DNA of 14,105 nucleotides from CAZUFB01 sp048173955 (GTDB lineage: Bacteria > Actinomycetota > Coriobacteriia > Coriobacteriales > UMGS124), in NCBI GenBank assembly GCA_048173955.1, contig DBEYOB010000164.1, positions 1 through 14,105 of the forward strand. Direction: 5' to 3'. A model generated the notes under the pieces. That model saw only the letters and a list, made by a program, of their open reading frames with translations. It was not told the DNA's origin and made no database searches. This document shows positions 11,589 through 14,105 of this stretch, piece by piece. The translations under genes were made by a program, and so were the position numbers. The number at the start of each line of letters is the position of its first letter. Positions within the stretch are counted from its first letter, which is position 1.

Positions 11589-12161
11589 ATGCCCGCACAG
11601 AAGAACAAGGTGCAGTTCGGCGCGTCCAACCTGCACATCGCCTTCATCGAGACCGACGGCAGCGCCGACTCCGCCCCGACCTACGCGACCCCGGTCGCCG
11701 TCCCGGGCCTGGTCCACATCACGCTCGACGTCGAGGGCAGCTCCAGCGACTTCTTCGCCGACAACTCCAACTACTTCAACACCAGCGCTAACAACGGCTA
11801 CTCCGGCTCCATCGAGGTCGCGCTCTTCCCCGACGAGGTGCTCGCCGAGGCGCTGGGATGGCGCGTCGACTCCGCCGGCGGCCTGGTCGAGGTCCAGGAC
11901 GGAAAGCCCAAGGCCTTCGCGCTGGGCTTCCAGGTCGAGGGCGACGCCGAGGGCCGGGGCATGTGGTTCTACAACGTCAAGATGTCCCGCCCGGGCGTCG
12001 AGGCCCAGACCACCGAGGACTCCACCGACGTCCAGACCCAGACGGCCGACATCACGGTCACCCAGCAGATTTTCAGCGGCGAGAAGGTCGTGAAGTACTC
12101 CAACACGGCGTCCCCGACCTTCTTCGCGACCGTGGCCGTCCCCGCCGAGGAAGCCGAGTAG
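11589..12161 (+). CDS. Major tail tube protein
   Basis: This is a 190-aa protein starting at ATG 11589, with GAAAGGGG about seven bases upstream. It fits the phi13/TP901-type major tail protein family: 'NKVQFGASNLHIAFIETDG', 'VPGLVHITLDVEGSSSDFFADNSNYF', 'NNGYSGSIEVALFPDEVLAEALGW', 'KAFALGFQVEGDAEGRGMWFYNVKM', then 'TADITVTQQIFSGEKVVKYSN'. Hexamer rings stack into the tail tube. There is no C-terminal Ig-like domain. It is the last gene before the chaperone pair. Confidence 0.9.
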   Translation: MPAQKNKVQFGASNLHIAFIETDGSADSAPTYATPVAVPGLVHITLDVEGSSSDFFADNSNYFNTSANNGYSGSIEVALFPDEVLAEALGWRVDSAGGLVEVQDGKPKAFALGFQVEGDAEGRGMWFYNVKMSRPGVEAQTTEDSTDVQTQTADITVTQQIFSGEKVVKYSNTASPTFFATVAVPAEEAE

Positions 12162-12171
12162 GGGGTTGGCC

Positions 12172-12549
12172 GTGGTCGAGTTCGAGGTCGGGGGGAGGAC
12201 CATCGAGATGCAGGGGGCGGCCTACACGGCCATCGCCTACGCCGAGGCCTTCGGCGGCGACGTGTGGGACGCCATCGTGGCCCTGGAGGCGAAGGGCCGC
12301 GTGCCGGTGGCGGAGACGCTCAGGTGCGCCTGGGCGCTCGTCAAGACGCGCGACGTGGCGCAGGGCAGGCAGACCACGCCCGACTTCGCGGCGTGGGTCC
12401 TCTTCCTGGGGCAGGTGAACGCCTCGAAGCTGCGCTCCGCCATCTACGCGGAGCTCGCCGACGGCGTGCTCTTTCGCACCGAGGAGGAGAAGAGGCAAGA
12501 CGCCGAGCGGGCGCGGCAGCGCGGAAGGCGGGCCGCCAAGGTCGCTTGA
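12172..12549 (+). CDS. Tail assembly chaperone, gpG-like
   Basis: This is a 125-aa protein. I chose GTG 12172 because TAGGGGG (12159-12165) sits six bases before it; a TTG at 12166 in the same frame would add two residues. It starts 'MVEFEVGGRTIEMQGAAYTAIAYAEAFG', is helical in the middle ('GRVPVAETLRCAWALVKTRDV', 'PDFAAWVLFLGQVNASKL'), and ends in a charged tail (EEEKRQDAERARQRGRRAAK). This is the standard gpG of siphophages, which coats the tape measure protein during tail assembly. The second frame of the pair follows immediately in the +1 register. Confidence 0.84.
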   Translation: MVEFEVGGRTIEMQGAAYTAIAYAEAFGGDVWDAIVALEAKGRVPVAETLRCAWALVKTRDVAQGRQTTPDFAAWVLFLGQVNASKLRSAIYAELADGVLFRTEEEKRQDAERARQRGRRAAKVA

Positions 12550-12550
12550 C

Positions 12551-12709
12551 GTGTGCGCGATGGGGCTCCGCCTGGGCATGGGACTGGGCGACCTGTCGCG
12601 GGTGAGGGCGCAGACGGTGGCCGACCTGTGGGAGCTGACCTTCCCGCCCAAGGGCGGCGGGGTGCGCGAGGCGACCCAGGCCGACATCGACGCGCTCTTC
12701 GGGATCTAG
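12551..12709 (+). CDS. Tail assembly chaperone second part, gpT-like (separate start or +1 frameshift product)
   Basis: The frame encodes VCAMGLRLGMGLGDLSRVRA, then QTVADLWELTFPPKGGGVRE and ATQADIDALFGI, ending at TAG 12707-12709. The ending resembles actinophage tail chaperone C-termini. It could start at GTG 12551, two bases after the gpG stop, with only a weak AAGG site; or be reached by +1 (or -2) slippage near the gpG stop (GCT TGA C), giving a gpG-T fusion. The frame is open upstream through the stop, so both remain possible. The -1 register used in lambda G-T does not lead here. Confidence 0.62.
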   Translation: MCAMGLRLGMGLGDLSRVRAQTVADLWELTFPPKGGGVREATQADIDALFGI

Positions 12710-12730
12710 CAGCTTGACAAGGAGGGCGCC

Positions 12731-14105
12731 GTGGCGACCGAGTACCGCGACATGACCGTCCGCTTCCGTGGCGACTCCAGCGGCCTGCAGTCCGAGATCG
12801 ACGCGATCGCCGCCAAGGCGCAGGGCGCCTCCGGCAAGCTCGAGTCCATCTCGGACGCGACGGGGGCCTTCGGCGCCGCGGCGACGCTCGCCGTGACCGC
12901 GCCCCTCACCGCCGCCGCGGCGTCGAGCATATCGGCCGCGTCGGACTTCGAGAGCGCCATGAGCCGGGTGGCGGCCGCCCTGGGCGACCCGTCGGCCGAC
13001 ATGTCGGCGCTCTCCGAGCTCGCCGACGAGATGGGCGCCGCGACGGTCTTCTCGGCGAACGAGGCCGCCTCCGCCATGGAGGAGCTCGCCAAGGGCGGCC
13101 TGTCCGCCTCTGACATCGAGGGCGGCGCCCTCAAGAGCGCCATGGACCTGGCCGCCGCCGGCTCGATAGACCTGTCGACGGCCGCGGCGACCGTGGTGCA
13201 GTCCATGGGCGCCTTCGGGCTGTCGGCAGCTGAGACCGAGCGCGCCGCCAACTCCCTGGCCGGCGCGGCGAACGCCTCGTCCACCGACGTCCTGGACCTG
13301 ACGCAGGGCCTCTCCCAGGCGGCGGCCCAGGCGTCCAACGCCGGGTGGAGCATCGAGGAGACCACCGCTTTTCTCGCCGAAATGGCGGACGCCGGCATCG
13401 AGGGCTCCGACGCGGGCACCTCGCTCAAGACGATGCTGCAGCGCCTGGCCGCCCCCACCGACGAGGCCGCCGAGCTCATGGAGTCCATGGGCATAAGCGT
13501 GCGCGACGGCAGCGGCGAGATGCTGGGGGCTGTCGAGCTCGCCGAGGAGCTGACGGACGCATTCGCGGGGCTCGACCCGGCGACTCGCGACGCCGCCATG
13601 TCGACCATATTCGGCGCCGACGCGATGCGCGCTGCGACCGTGATGATGGACGGCGGGGCGGAGGCGATGGCGGGCTATGTCGCGGCGACCTCGGACGTCG
13701 ACGCCGCGTCGCGGATGGCCGACGCCGCGCTTGGAGACACGGCGCGGGCCATGGAGACCGCGCAGGGCGCCATCGAGACCGCCCAGAAGAAGGTCGGCGA
13801 GGCGCTCGCGCCGGTCGTGACCGACGTCGCCAACGCTGTCGGCGGCATCGCCGACGCCTTCGCCGCCCTGGACGAGGGCACCCAGACAGCCATCGTGGGC
13901 CTCGCGGGGGTGGCCGCCGCCGCGGGCCCGATCTCGGGCGTCGTGTCGACCGTGACCGGCGCCGCCTCGACCGTGTCGGGGTGGGTCGGCGACATCGCCT
14001 CGCGCGCGGAGGCCGTGGCTCAGGCGGCCGACGGAGCGGCCAAGCTGGGCGGGGAGGCGGAGAAGGCCGCGCCGAAGGTCCAGGGGGCGGCCGACGCGAC
14101 CCAGG
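12731..14105 (+). CDS. Tape measure protein, N-terminal part (runs off the window)
   Basis: The frame is open from GTG 12731 to the window end, 458 codons. AAGGAGGG at 12719-12726 is a strong ribosome site. The TP901-type tape measure core is clear: 'SDFESAMSRVAAALGDPSADMSALSELADEMG', 'TVFSANEAASAMEELAKGGLSASDI', 'LSTAAATVVQSMGAFGLSAAETERAANSLAGAANASSTDVLDLTQGLSQA' in outline, and later hydrophobic stretches ('AIVGLAGVAAAAGPISGVVS') of the kind that insert in the host membrane. It sets tail length and leaves the tail at infection. Ala/Ser/Gly-rich composition is usual. Confidence 0.95.
   Translation, partial: MATEYRDMTVRFRGDSSGLQSEIDAIAAKAQGASGKLESISDATGAFGAAATLAVTAPLTAAAASSISAASDFESAMSRVAAALGDPSADMSALSELADEMGAATVFSANEAASAMEELAKGGLSASDIEGGALKSAMDLAAAGSIDLSTAAATVVQSMGAFGLSAAETERAANSLAGAANASSTDVLDLTQGLSQAAAQASNAGWSIEETTAFLAEMADAGIEGSDAGTSLKTMLQRLAAPTDEAAELMESMGISVRDGSGEMLGAVELAEELTDAFAGLDPATRDAAMSTIFGADAMRAATVMMDGGAEAMAGYVAATSDVDAASRMADAALGDTARAMETAQGAIETAQKKVGEALAPVVTDVANAVGGIADAFAALDEGTQTAIVGLAGVAAAAGPISGVVSTVTGAASTVSGWVGDIASRAEAVAQAADGAAKLGGEAEKAAPKVQGAADATQ

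Overview
The window is a contiguous piece of a tailed (siphovirus-type) phage or prophage. All genes lie on the + strand, are packed with ATGA/GTGA start-stop overlaps, and have high GC (about 65-75 percent) with C/G-rich third codon positions. Gene order is that of an HK97-like siphophage. Several small genes (the paired-CxxC protein, the 'IEP..CDRDALLALAD' protein, the HNH protein) look like families I associate with phages of gut Coriobacteriia (Eggerthella, Gordonibacter, Collinsella relatives). The host class is an inference. No integrase, repressor or lysis gene is present, so the lifestyle cannot be read from this window.

Layout: (1) 1-2918 is the end of the early/replication region. 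It holds the last codons of an SSB-like gene, a Lin1244/Lin1753-type replisome organiser (46-414), a 12-bp tandem repeat array with AT-rich DNA that could be an origin, a one-TM protein coupled to an SPFH/Band 7 lipoprotein, three small proteins, and a helix-turn-helix regulator of the ArpU/RinA/sigma-region-4 type. (2) 2890-3600 is a control region. A good promoter overlaps the regulator's stop codon and is followed almost at once by a strong terminator; then come an HNH endonuclease gene and a second terminator. (3) 3625-8102 is packaging and portal: small and large terminase, portal, and a MuF-type head protein with a C-terminal PD-(D/E)XK nuclease domain resembling the toxin tips of CdiA/polymorphic toxins. 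(4) 8160-8430 holds tRNA-Trp(CCA), tRNA-Leu(CAG), two consecutive intrinsic terminators and further GCAC-loop hairpins. (5) 8446-14105 holds scaffold, major capsid, an HeH/SAP-like reading frame without a start codon, four head-tail connector genes, major tail protein, the tail assembly chaperone pair, and the start of the tape measure protein, which runs off the end.

How it works together: the regulator at 2454-2918 probably switches on the late genes. Four intrinsic terminators lie within or ahead of the late operon and I see no convincing promoter after the one at 2893, so processive antitermination (lambda Q / pR'-tR' style) is an attractive model. The most unusual content is the head protein carrying a lower-GC nuclease toxin domain, with no visible immunity gene and two tRNA genes directly downstream. 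Next come the promoter-terminator unit behind the regulator, the possible frameshifted capsid extension, and the phage SPFH lipoprotein.
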